A program made the position numbers and the translations under genes. From Methylophaga sp. (lineage in GTDB: Bacteria > Pseudomonadota > Gammaproteobacteria > Nitrosococcales > Methylophagaceae), in NCBI GenBank assembly GCA_026988435.1, contig JALSLH010000083.1:78558-142557 (forward strand): a DNA stretch of 64,000 bases, read 5' to 3'. Below the pieces are notes generated by a model. It saw only the letters and a list, made by a program, of their open reading frames with translations. It searched no databases and was not told the DNA's origin. Below are positions 27,001-35,504 of this stretch, piece after piece. Each line of letters begins with the position of its first letter. Position 1 is the stretch's first letter.

Positions 27001-27416
27001 TGGTTTTTCAACAAACCTTGAGTTACAAAACAGCTGGACGCAGCACAATAAATATCACAGAAGAGATACAGCAACTAGTGCAACAATCAGGCATTCAAAT
27101 TGGTACATGCCACATCTTTGTACAGCACACCAGTGCATCGTTGATGTTATGTGAAAATGCCGATCCTGATGTACGCGTAGACTTAGAAACCTATATGCAA
27201 CACATAGTGCCCGATGGCGATCCCATGTTTTTACATCAAGATGAAGGCCCCGATGATCTGAGCGCCCATATCAGAACAGTGTTAACCAACCCAGATTTAA
27301 CCGTACCCGTCAGCAATGGGCGTTGTGACCTAGGTATATGGCAAGGTATTTATTTGTGGGAACACCGCACCCATAGCCATCATCGGCGTGTGATTGTGAC
27401 TGTTCAAGGGGAGTGA
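27000..27416 (+). CDS. YjbQ/UPF0047 family protein
   Basis: GTCHIFVQHTSASLMLCENADPDVRVDLE and GTWQG-like GIWQGIYLWEHR. Confidence 0.9.
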   Translation: MVFQQTLSYKTAGRSTINITEEIQQLVQQSGIQIGTCHIFVQHTSASLMLCENADPDVRVDLETYMQHIVPDGDPMFLHQDEGPDDLSAHIRTVLTNPDLTVPVSNGRCDLGIWQGIYLWEHRTHSHHRRVIVTVQGE

Positions 27417-27459
27417 TGGGTTTGTATCCCCAGGCCTTGATGCATATTTTCTAGCCGTT

Positions 27460-27828
27460 TCAATTACCCGCTAAAAGAGATTCCGCTGGAATACCTAAGT
27501 CTTTATGCAAGTTTTTTATCATAGGCAATGTGAGGGGCCGTTTGCCGTTTAGGATTTCATAAACTCGGTTCGTTCGCCCAATCATGGGCGTTAAATCTTT
27601 AGCCGTTAACCCTCTCTGCTCCATCACAAACTTAATTGCTGCAATAGGATCAGGAAAATCAATGGGGTAATGTTTACGTTCGTAATCTTCAACTAGCGTA
27701 ACAAGTACATCTAAGCGGTCACCCTCGTCCGAGCCTAGTTTAGCCATCATTAAGCCTTCAATTTCTTGAAGTGAATTTTGATAATCATCATTTGTTTTTA
27801 TTGGATGTATATTCATCGTTATCACCAT
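27460..27828 (-). CDS. higA: HigA-type antitoxin (HTH)
   Basis: AIKFVMEQRGLTAKDLTPMIGRTNRVYEILNGKRPLTLPMIKNLHKDLGIPAESLL. Confidence 0.88.
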   Translation of the reverse strand: MVITMNIHPIKTNDDYQNSLQEIEGLMMAKLGSDEGDRLDVLVTLVEDYERKHYPIDFPDPIAAIKFVMEQRGLTAKDLTPMIGRTNRVYEILNGKRPLTLPMIKNLHKDLGIPAESLLAGN

Positions 27829-28130
27829 TAAATTTCTTGTGCGTCTATTTTATCGTATTGCTTATGTGTTCCGATAAAGCGAATGTAAATGACTTTGTAA
27901 TCGTAGTTTATCCAAACAATTAAGCGATACTTGTTACCGCTAATATTAAAAACAACCCGCCCATCTTTAAGAATACTTGCATTCCCAAAATCAGACTTAA
28001 CTTTACTTGGGCTTTCCCAATTCGCCTTTAATGCATGACGATACCACGCCATTATTGATTCTTTAGCATCATTGTATTCTGATGATTCACCCCAGAAAGC
28101 TTTGAGCGTAGACAGTGCAATAATTCTCAT
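27828..28130 (-). CDS. higB: HigB-type toxin (RelE superfamily mRNA interferase)
   Basis: AWYRHALKANWESPSKVKSDFGNASILKDGRVVFNISGNKYRLIVWINY...IRFIGTHKQYDKI; overlaps higA by one base. Confidence 0.9.
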   Translation of the reverse strand: MRIIALSTLKAFWGESSEYNDAKESIMAWYRHALKANWESPSKVKSDFGNASILKDGRVVFNISGNKYRLIVWINYDYKVIYIRFIGTHKQYDKIDAQEI

Positions 28131-28136
28131 GAATCA

Positions 28137-28158
28137 ATTATAGTCCCACCTAGGGACT
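28137..28158 (-). promoter_or_regulatory. Candidate higBA operator/-10 promoter element
   Basis: Inverted repeat AGTCCC-N5-GGGACT abutting TATAAT (minus strand) just upstream of higB. Confidence 0.5.
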
Positions 28159-28236
28159 CATGCAAGCTCTAATCTTATCTGCGCCATATATTATTTTTTA
28201 ATGGAAAAGAAACAAGCGGACTTAATTAAGAAAATT

Positions 28237-28335
28237 AAATAACGACCAAGCTCACCAGCTGCCAAAAGTGGTGTGGCTGTAGCGTAGTGAAAGCCGCGCC
28301 GCTTTTGGCAGTCTGAGTGCAGCGCCTTGTTATAC
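28237..28335 (-). other. Integron attC-like recombination site C
   Basis: Minus strand: GTATAACAAGGCGCTGCACTCAGACTGCCAAAAGCGG...CCACTTTTGGCAGCTGGTGAGCTTGGTCGTTATTT; imperfect inverted repeat with R''/R'-like ends, located 3' of the ORFs. Confidence 0.75.
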
Positions 28336-28605
28336 GTTTTTATCACCTGCCACCCAGCTATACTTTATTGCATTTACTTCTCTGTCAAATTCTGATTTTG
28401 ACATGGCTTTATTATTTTTTATTGACTCAAGTAATTTGTTATTGCTTTTTCCTTCGATTACGGAGGCATAAGCAACATAAAACTTAAAATTTTCTTTTGG
28501 TAAAGGGCGTGGGGCAATTAAATATTCTGTTGGCTGTGCGTGATTACCAAAGAGCGTAATAACTTCTCTTAGTTTGGCTCTATTTGTTTGAATTCTTATG
28601 AACAT
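28330..28605 (-). CDS. Small protein of unknown function coupled to the R-M operon
   Basis: 91 aa; ATG overlaps MTase stop (TAATG). Confidence 0.65.
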   Translation of the reverse strand: MFIRIQTNRAKLREVITLFGNHAQPTEYLIAPRPLPKENFKFYVAYASVIEGKSNNKLLESIKNNKAMSKSEFDREVNAIKYSWVAGDKNV

Positions 28606-29531
28606 TAAAATAGCTCTTCCTGCTCAACTTCTTTCGAATTATTTTTTAATGAAATACCATATTTTTCATTTACGGCCTTTTTAAATACCTCTAAAGCATT
28701 TTCATGATTTTTTAAAAACCAATTTATATGATTCTCTAAATATTCGTCTCTTATTTCAGGTTTTCTAAGGTCGTTTGGTACTCGTTCCATTCTTGGATCG
28801 ACACTATCAAACCCAGCAAAAGGTTCTTTGAGCCTTAAATTTGTCATTTCAATATAATCGGGGTTTAATTCAAACCCTATCGCATTACGATTTAATTGTT
28901 GGCATACACGCATAGTAGTACCGCTACCAGAAAATGGATCTAAAACGATACCATTTTCATTACTTGATGCCATAACCATTCTTTCTATAATGCCCTCTGG
29001 CTTTTGTGTAGGATGGTTTTGTCTATTTGGATTACAATAATGAACATGAGAAAACTTCCAAACATCCCCTGGGTTTGCACCACGCATGTTATTTCTGGAA
29101 CGGTAGTATTTTTGAGGTACTCGCACATTATCTAAATTAAACGTGAATTTGCTGGATTTAGTAAACATCAAAATATCATCGTGTCTTGGTGAAAAACCTT
29201 TGGTTTTTCCTAAGCCTTGAGTGTAATGCCAAACAATCCAGCTATTGAAAAATAACTCTAAATCTCTATCTAGAATATCGTATAAATAAGATATGAACCT
29301 AACACCCATAAACACATATATAGTGCCTGTTGGTTTAAGAACCCTTTTTGCTTCGGATAACCACGATTTTGTAAAATCAATATATTCATCGAATCCTTTT
29401 AAATCATGATTATTCCCGTAATTTTTTCCGAGGTTATAAGGGGGGTCTGCAACAACAAGATCAACTGATGAGCTTTTTATTTCCTTAAATAGCTCGATAG
29501 CATCACCACAACGTAAATCAATTTTAGACAT
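28605..29531 (-). CDS. Site-specific DNA methyltransferase, beta class (N6-A or N4-C)
   Basis: Motif IV VADPPYNLG precedes motif I LDPFSGSGTTMRVC. Confidence 0.93.
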   Translation of the reverse strand: MSKIDLRCGDAIELFKEIKSSSVDLVVADPPYNLGKNYGNNHDLKGFDEYIDFTKSWLSEAKRVLKPTGTIYVFMGVRFISYLYDILDRDLELFFNSWIVWHYTQGLGKTKGFSPRHDDILMFTKSSKFTFNLDNVRVPQKYYRSRNNMRGANPGDVWKFSHVHYCNPNRQNHPTQKPEGIIERMVMASSNENGIVLDPFSGSGTTMRVCQQLNRNAIGFELNPDYIEMTNLRLKEPFAGFDSVDPRMERVPNDLRKPEIRDEYLENHINWFLKNHENALEVFKKAVNEKYGISLKNNSKEVEQEELF

Positions 29532-30299
29532 CTATTTAATCCACCCATTTTTCTCTGCATATTCAAGCCACTGATCGTAACCTTTTTTAGAAGCAATGAA
29601 TTTTTTGTCAAGTAATTGACAAAACTCCCATGCAGTACGAGTTTCGATTGTTACATAATGAATATCCCTGATCTGAATTTGCCCTGTACCAAGTGCAGGA
29701 TTGTAGCTTATGTCTGAATTTGATAAATACTTTAGATCGTAGGCATTAAAATCAACAACCTCCATAATACCCATCATCATTTTTGTTTTTTTATCTCTTG
29801 TACTAGAAACGCTATGTTTTATCGAAAGAACTATAAATATATAGTCGGGATCTTGAACATATGCCGATCGGATTCTGGCAAAAGATGTAATATTGGGTGA
29901 TTTTCCACTATTAGCTATATCTTTTGAAGTTGCTTTCACATCAACATGACTTGTAACAGAAGAACTTCTTTTTCTTGTTTTTTTAAACTGTAAAATAACA
30001 TCAGCCATGTTGAGTCTTTCCCCGGCCTCAACATTTATAAGCTCATAAGTATTCTTTCCATCTTCAAGAGATTCTGTAAATATCTCGAATGCCCATGCTT
30101 CTACAAATGGACCTGCGATTTTATTCACATTTTCCATAGGTATGCCCAGCTTCAAATTGGTGTTTATAATTATTTTGTTTCGCCCAGAATCCATTGCATC
30201 TTTCATAATTGACTCAATGGACTGAACCACAAAATTTGAACACTCTTCATAGTCCTTAGACTCTATGGGCTTTTTTAAATCAAGTTTTTCATAAGGCAT
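29532..30299 (-). CDS. Putative type II restriction endonuclease
   Basis: Adjacent to MTase start (TAG|ATG); PD-(D/E)XK-like ADVILQFKK...HVDVKA. Confidence 0.78.
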   Translation of the reverse strand: MPYEKLDLKKPIESKDYEECSNFVVQSIESIMKDAMDSGRNKIIINTNLKLGIPMENVNKIAGPFVEAWAFEIFTESLEDGKNTYELINVEAGERLNMADVILQFKKTRKRSSSVTSHVDVKATSKDIANSGKSPNITSFARIRSAYVQDPDYIFIVLSIKHSVSSTRDKKTKMMMGIMEVVDFNAYDLKYLSNSDISYNPALGTGQIQIRDIHYVTIETRTAWEFCQLLDKKFIASKKGYDQWLEYAEKNGWIK

Positions 30300-30340
30300 A
30301 TAATTATTTCCAGTATTTCTGTTGATTGATTGTTTTTGAC

Positions 30341-30415
30341 GTATAACGCCTGCATAACTGGCGTGGAACGAAGCGACAGCGTAGTGGAACGTCCACGTTT
30401 ATGCACTTGTTAGAA
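30341..30415 (-). other. Integron attC-like recombination site B
   Basis: Minus strand: TTCTAACAAGTGCATAAACGTGGACGTTCCACTACGCTGTCGCTTCGTTCCACGCCAGTTATGCAGGCGTTATAC. Confidence 0.78.
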
Positions 30416-30418
30416 CGT

Positions 30419-30742
30419 TTATTTTGGGGTGTAGTTTGCTTCTGGCCATAGCTCATTAATTTCGTCCGCCTGTTGTTGCGCACTAAACCTTTCCCAAGTT
30501 ATACCATTAACATCTTTTTCTTCACTAAAATTTGATGCTTCGTCATCTTCCCAGCCTAAGTGCCTTAATTCACCTGGCGTGCATGATTGATCTTGTCTTA
30601 TTGAAACATTTAATGAGTCTGTTCGCCAAAGTGCATATTCGTTTTTTACATATGAGCATGGCTCCATACCAAGGCGCACACTATAATCTTTAATTGTTTC
30701 TTCAATTATATTTGTAGAAATGGCGATATGTAATTTCTTCAC
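30419..30742 (-). CDS. Cassette-encoded hypothetical protein, possibly VOC/glyoxalase-like
   Basis: 107 aa ORF whose stop abuts attC site B; IAISTNIIEETIKDYSVRLGMEP resembles VOC N-terminus. Confidence 0.6.
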   Translation of the reverse strand: MKKLHIAISTNIIEETIKDYSVRLGMEPCSYVKNEYALWRTDSLNVSIRQDQSCTPGELRHLGWEDDEASNFSEEKDVNGITWERFSAQQQADEINELWPEANYTPK

Positions 30743-30758
30743 TATTTTTCCTTTTGAG

Positions 30759-30888
30759 TTCTAACGCCAAATTCAGTGGCCGCTGGCAGATATAAGATGA
30801 ACTCTGCAAACACACTGAACTTTGATGTAAAAGTGACCTCTGATAAAAACTGCGCTGCCAGCGGTCGACTGGAATTTATTGTTATAAC
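30759..30888 (-). other. Integron attC-like recombination site A
   Basis: Minus strand: GTTATAACAATAAATTCCAGTCGACCGCTGGCAGCG...CTGCCAGCGGCCACTGAATTTGGCGTTAGAAC, ~130 bp imperfect palindrome. Confidence 0.78.
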
Positions 30889-31256
30889 CGTTCATTTTCT
30901 ATTCTGTGTAATTCTTGAATATCTGGCTCTGGAAAATTTTCACAAACTATATATTCTTGAAGGTTTAACACATTAACTTTTTGTAATGCTAACAGCTCTT
31001 CAACGGCTCTTTTTTCAACGCTTATTTTCCCTGAACCTGCCCAGTGACGATTACTTCCTTTTTGTTTAATCCCTGAGATCCAGTATTCATTTCCATTCGA
31101 AAAATCAAAGTAATTACCCGAAACACCATGCCCCTTTTTTAAAGACATTTGATTAAAATAGATTGTTGAACCGCTACGTGACTCTTTAATAGTAGCAATC
31201 CAAGCAGGCCCGGAGTCCCCGAAATCAGATTTTAGTTCAATATACTTAATCATCAT
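30882..31256 (-). CDS. Cassette-encoded hypothetical protein
   Basis: 124 aa ORF; stop codon lies inside R''-like box of attC site A. Confidence 0.65.
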   Translation of the reverse strand: MMIKYIELKSDFGDSGPAWIATIKESRSGSTIYFNQMSLKKGHGVSGNYFDFSNGNEYWISGIKQKGSNRHWAGSGKISVEKRAVEELLALQKVNVLNLQEYIVCENFPEPDIQELHRIENERL

Positions 31257-31270
31257 TTAGATATTTTGAG

Positions 31271-31416
31271 GTTATAACAATTATTATACACCCCTAAAAG
31301 GTGCATAAAAAACAACCTAAAGGTGTATAACCAAATTTAAATATTATTTTACCCATATAAAACAATCCATTAGTAAATGTAAGTGCACCTTTAGTTAAAA
31401 GTAAATACACCTTGTG
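31271..31416. promoter_or_regulatory. Repeat cluster upstream of first cassette (candidate attI-like or operator region)
   Basis: GTTATAAC plus four copies of CTAAAGGTGYAYAA-like motif (two in each orientation, 22-23 bp spacing). Confidence 0.4.
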
Positions 31417-31526
31417 AAGTTGTTAGACTAATTTTGTTCAAAATGTCGTTTTAAAGCATTCTAGCATGTGTGTTGAGAAAAGTTATGCCGACTGCGATAG
31501 GCGGTCTAGTCTGTTGATGAAAAAAT

Positions 31527-31558
31527 CCCCGGTTAACGCATGTTTTCGTTAACCGAGG
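31527..31558 (-). terminator. Rho-independent terminator for creD
   Basis: Minus strand cctcggttaacgaaaacatgcgttaaccggggattttttc. Confidence 0.8.
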
Positions 31559-31567
31559 TATTTAATA

Positions 31568-33088
31568 TTATGCCTTTTCTGAACCAATATTACGCGTCAA
31601 AAACATCATCACCGCTAGCACTATAAGCAACAGTACGGTGCCACCCATTAAGGCATGATCTTCTAGTTTTAGTAATGAATACAACATAAAATAGAGCCCT
31701 GATAGTAATGTTGCGATTAGACCTGTTCGTCCTATACTTCTTAATGCGGCATAGGCATAGAGGCTAATCATGCTAATGATGATGCCGGCGGCAGATAGGT
31801 AGGCGGTGAAAAAGCCGGTTTGTTCAGCTAATGACAATAGCGTTAAATAGAACATAGAAAGTGCTAGACCAATCATGCCATATTGCACGATATGTAGGCG
31901 CTTGCCGATGCCTAATTCAAATAAAAGAAACGTGATGTAGGTCAGAATAAAGAACAGTGAACCGTATTTAATGGCACGGGTTATTTTTGAATACAGTGAA
32001 TCGGCTTCAAATAAATTAACACCGGCTGTAAATTCTTCAACATCGAAGTTTTGAGTTTCTAATGTCCATAGTTGGGGGTAACTTCTGGCTAGATGTGGCA
32101 CTGACCAGTTTGCCTTAAAGCCTTCATCGCTGATGGTGGGTTCTTCTGGCAGGACATTGCCTTGGAAGCTAGGATGTGGCCAGTTAGAGCTAATGGTCAC
32201 ATTTGTTGTTTTACCAAAAGGACTAAAATAAAAGCCGTTGCTACCATTAATGTTCATCGTTAGTGAGAAGTTAAAACTATCTTGTTGAGACTCTGTGCCT
32301 TCGGCTGGAATAGTGAGCGGGGCGTGAAAGCCATTAACAATGGTTTTGCTTAATTTAGTGCTGGGTCCAAAGTCGACTTGTTGATGTGCTGTATTAGGCA
32401 TGTTCCACGATAAACTTGAAATTTTATTAATGGCTTGCGTGTCTGATATTCCTAGGGTAAACCATGCTTTATCCCAATGGATTTCATCGATGTGTTTCGA
32501 TAGGCTGCTGATATCTGGGCGCTTAAAGTTACCTGATATTTTAACATCGGCAGTATAAACCAAGGCTTCATAAAGACTTCGCTTGCGAGTTGTTGAAAGC
32601 AGGTTTGCATCGATATTTAAATCTTCAGGCAATATAATGGCTGTGCGTTCATTGTAATGCGTTTTGTCTACTTTTCGTTCAAAACCATTGGCATCTGTGA
32701 GCACTTTTACGGTGGTGATTTTTTCTGTGTAGGGCACGATTAATACTGGGCCTTGTAGGTTTTGTTGTTGCCCCCAAGTGCTCGAAATATCATGCAATAC
32801 ATCGTGGTAGAGTGCATTACGTTCATTGACTATATCGGCCACCATGCCGAGTGGAATATTCATTAAGCCCACTAACACGGCAATTAAACCAAATCGAAAA
32901 ATAAGCGAGCTATTGAGCCGCTTAAAATCAGAAAGATAGCTTTTTACGTTGTTTCCTTCTGTCCTCATACCTTCTGTTGAGGGCTTTAAGAATCCGATCT
33001 TTCGCGCCATAAAGATAGCAAAAAAGACAATTCCTGCCATTCCTGCCAGTAAAAATAAAAGCCCAATCAATCCAAATATAATTTCCAT
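31568..33088 (-). CDS. creD: Inner membrane protein CreD
   Basis: GQQQNLQGPVLIVPYTEK; YGSLFFILTYITFLLFELGIGKRLHIVQYGMIGLALSMFYLTLLSLAEQTGF. Confidence 0.92.
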   Translation of the reverse strand: MEIIFGLIGLLFLLAGMAGIVFFAIFMARKIGFLKPSTEGMRTEGNNVKSYLSDFKRLNSSLIFRFGLIAVLVGLMNIPLGMVADIVNERNALYHDVLHDISSTWGQQQNLQGPVLIVPYTEKITTVKVLTDANGFERKVDKTHYNERTAIILPEDLNIDANLLSTTRKRSLYEALVYTADVKISGNFKRPDISSLSKHIDEIHWDKAWFTLGISDTQAINKISSLSWNMPNTAHQQVDFGPSTKLSKTIVNGFHAPLTIPAEGTESQQDSFNFSLTMNINGSNGFYFSPFGKTTNVTISSNWPHPSFQGNVLPEEPTISDEGFKANWSVPHLARSYPQLWTLETQNFDVEEFTAGVNLFEADSLYSKITRAIKYGSLFFILTYITFLLFELGIGKRLHIVQYGMIGLALSMFYLTLLSLAEQTGFFTAYLSAAGIIISMISLYAYAALRSIGRTGLIATLLSGLYFMLYSLLKLEDHALMGGTVLLLIVLAVMMFLTRNIGSEKA

Positions 33089-33213
33089 TATTTCACCTTG
33101 TGTCAGTTGTTAAAAAGTAACGGTTACAAGTGTAGGTGTTAGATATGGAGTTCTTGTGGTGTAAATAAGGAGTTTTTGTGCAGATTTGATTTTCTATTGA
33201 ATGTTTGGGATAG

Positions 33214-33243
33214 AGATCCCGGCTAAAAGCCTACCGGGATGAC
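33214..33243. repeat. dRS3/REP-like palindrome
   Basis: agatcccggctaaaagcctaccgggatgac. Confidence 0.75.
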
Positions 33244-33262
33244 GAAAACAAACTGAACTATC

Positions 33263-34816
33263 TTATCCAGAGTTCAGGGTAATAATAAAATGAGCACCAA
33301 TGTCAGTGGGTTCAGCATGGATAGTGCCTCTCCATGCTTTAAGCGTAGATTCAATAATACCTAAACCCAGGCCTGTGCCACCCGTGTCACGGCGAGTAGT
33401 GAAAAAAGGTGTAAAAATACGGCTTCGATTAGCAGGTGAAATGCCGGTGCCATTATCATGGATAGAGAGTTGTAGTTGTTCATCGCTATGGCTCAATTTA
33501 ATAAGCACTTTATTCGCTTTATGTTGCAGGCTATTGTCGAATAAATTAGCAAAGACAAGTGTTAATGCCTCGACTGAGACGCTTATATTTTCATCGAGGC
33601 TATCATCTAAGATCAGCTTAAGTTGTTTTGCTTTATAAATAGCTTGTAACTGGTTTAAAACCTGCAAAATATTACAGGTTTCTGTTGATGCTTGCAGTGC
33701 ATCCGCTCTAGCCTGTTGTAGTAGACGTGTGACCAGATTTTCTAATCGTTTGGTATCTTGTTGAAGATTATCCAAAAAGCGCTGGCGCTGCTCAACGGGC
33801 ATCTCATCTAAATGATCTTGTAAAAGTTCTAATGTGCCTTGTATTGATGTGAGCGGGGTTTTAAATTCGTGCGACACATGTGCTGCAAATTGCTCAATAT
33901 ATTGCGTGCGTTCATGCACTATTTGTGACATTTCAGCAAAGCTGTTTGACAGTTCAGCTAGCTCATAGGTGCCAGGTTGTTGAATGGCATTAATTGTTTC
34001 AACTTCGCCTCGTGTTACTTTTTTTGTTTGGTCGATTAATTCTCGAATAGGTCGTGATAAACGCGATGAGATAAATAAGACGATTAGGCTAGTGACACCT
34101 AGCAATAAAAGGGCAATAAAAAATACCCGGCCTTTAATGCCATCAAGGTGTTTTAATATGTTTTGAGGTGTGCGAGATAGGTAGACCACGCCGTAAACAC
34201 GACCTTGATCGATGATCGGAAAGGCGGTGAACACTCGAATTCCAGTGCCACGGCTCAGTGATGCAAGGGGAGGTTGCGCTTGATCAGATATCCGCTGACG
34301 CAATACAGAACGGTATTTGCCTTTTAATGCGGCTTGAACTTCTTCAATGTGAGCAAATGACAAGCCTATTTCTTCACGCCCCGCGATGACGATGCCATTT
34401 TCATCAAGAATTCTGATCCCTGCCAAGGTAAATTGTTGGGTATTACGCAAGATAGTTTGCATTTTTTGCCCAGCTTGTTTTGCTACTAGATTTTCAGATG
34501 CTGGACTATCTAAAACTATTCCATCGGGGCGAGGAGGCAATGTTTGTTGTTTTGATAGATCTAATTCAGGTTTGATAGGGGTGTAATGACCACTTAATAA
34601 AGTGTGGTTCTTATTAATTAATTGGCGGTATACAGCTGCAAAAGCAGCCGACTGCGTGATTAGCTCTAATTCAGTCTTTTGAACGAGCTCATTTTCATAA
34701 AAACGAAAGAAATATAAACTGCCGAGAGGTAAAAGTAATATGGATAACATGAGCAGTAATAAGATAGTGCGAAGCCGAAATAGTCGCTTGCTCTGAGGTG
34801 TTGCGTTTATATGCAT
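33263..34816 (-). CDS. creC: Sensor histidine kinase CreC
   Basis: HVSHEFKTPLTSIQGTLELLQDH H-box, GTGLGLGIIES; between creB and creD. Confidence 0.87.
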   Translation of the reverse strand: MHINATPQSKRLFRLRTILLLLMLSILLLPLGSLYFFRFYENELVQKTELELITQSAAFAAVYRQLINKNHTLLSGHYTPIKPELDLSKQQTLPPRPDGIVLDSPASENLVAKQAGQKMQTILRNTQQFTLAGIRILDENGIVIAGREEIGLSFAHIEEVQAALKGKYRSVLRQRISDQAQPPLASLSRGTGIRVFTAFPIIDQGRVYGVVYLSRTPQNILKHLDGIKGRVFFIALLLLGVTSLIVLFISSRLSRPIRELIDQTKKVTRGEVETINAIQQPGTYELAELSNSFAEMSQIVHERTQYIEQFAAHVSHEFKTPLTSIQGTLELLQDHLDEMPVEQRQRFLDNLQQDTKRLENLVTRLLQQARADALQASTETCNILQVLNQLQAIYKAKQLKLILDDSLDENISVSVEALTLVFANLFDNSLQHKANKVLIKLSHSDEQLQLSIHDNGTGISPANRSRIFTPFFTTRRDTGGTGLGLGIIESTLKAWRGTIHAEPTDIGAHFIITLNSG

Positions 34817-35496
34817 GCGCTTAGTTTATAGCCAACACCGTGTTGAGTCTCGATAATATTGTTACAGCCTGCTGTTGAGAATTTTTGACGAATATGACGG
34901 ATATGACTATCAATAGTGCGGTCACTGACCACAATATTATGTTGATAAGCACCATCCATAATGGCATTTCGACTATAAATGATTTTAGGGTTGTTAATCA
35001 TTTGAGCTAAGATTGAAAACTCTACGGCAGTGAGTGAAATATCTTTTTCATCCCAGCGAACAGTGTGTTGTTCGATATTGATCTGTAATCGACCATGAAT
35101 TAGGTCTTTTTCATCCGCATCGCCGACTTTTTGAGCTTGTGTACGTTTTAGAATGGCTTTAATCCGGGCAACTAACTCTCTAGGGCTAAAAGGTTTGGTG
35201 ACATAATCATCACCGCCAATCTCAAGCCCGAGAATGCGGTCAATTTCATCATCACGAGATGATAAAAATAAAATGGGAATATCTGATATTTTACGGATTT
35301 CTCGGCAACACTCTAGCCCGTCCATTTCAGGCATATTTATATCTAAAACGATTAAGTCGAAAGACGATTGTTTTAACAGCGTGATCGCTTGTTGGCCATG
35401 AGTCGCATTGCTGACCCGTAAGTCAGCTTTTTCAAGAGCAAAATTGATGACTTCGCGAATATGTAAATCATCATCTACGATTAGAATATTTGCCAT
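34807..35496 (-). CDS. creB: Response regulator CreB-like (OmpR family)
   Basis: REC plus winged helix; overlaps creC; synteny with creD. Confidence 0.85.
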   Translation of the reverse strand: MANILIVDDDLHIREVINFALEKADLRVSNATHGQQAITLLKQSSFDLIVLDINMPEMDGLECCREIRKISDIPILFLSSRDDEIDRILGLEIGGDDYVTKPFSPRELVARIKAILKRTQAQKVGDADEKDLIHGRLQINIEQHTVRWDEKDISLTAVEFSILAQMINNPKIIYSRNAIMDGAYQHNIVVSDRTIDSHIRHIRQKFSTAGCNNIIETQHGVGYKLSACI

Positions 35497-35504
35497 GAAT
35501 TCTA

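Noticed and set aside
28201-28242. Tiny plus-strand ORF MEKKQADLIKKIK
   Set aside because: 12 codons at the edge of attC site C; no evidence of expression.
30776-30976. 66 aa plus-strand ORF
   Set aside because: Lies across attC-like site A and the end of a cassette ORF; explained by the recombination site.
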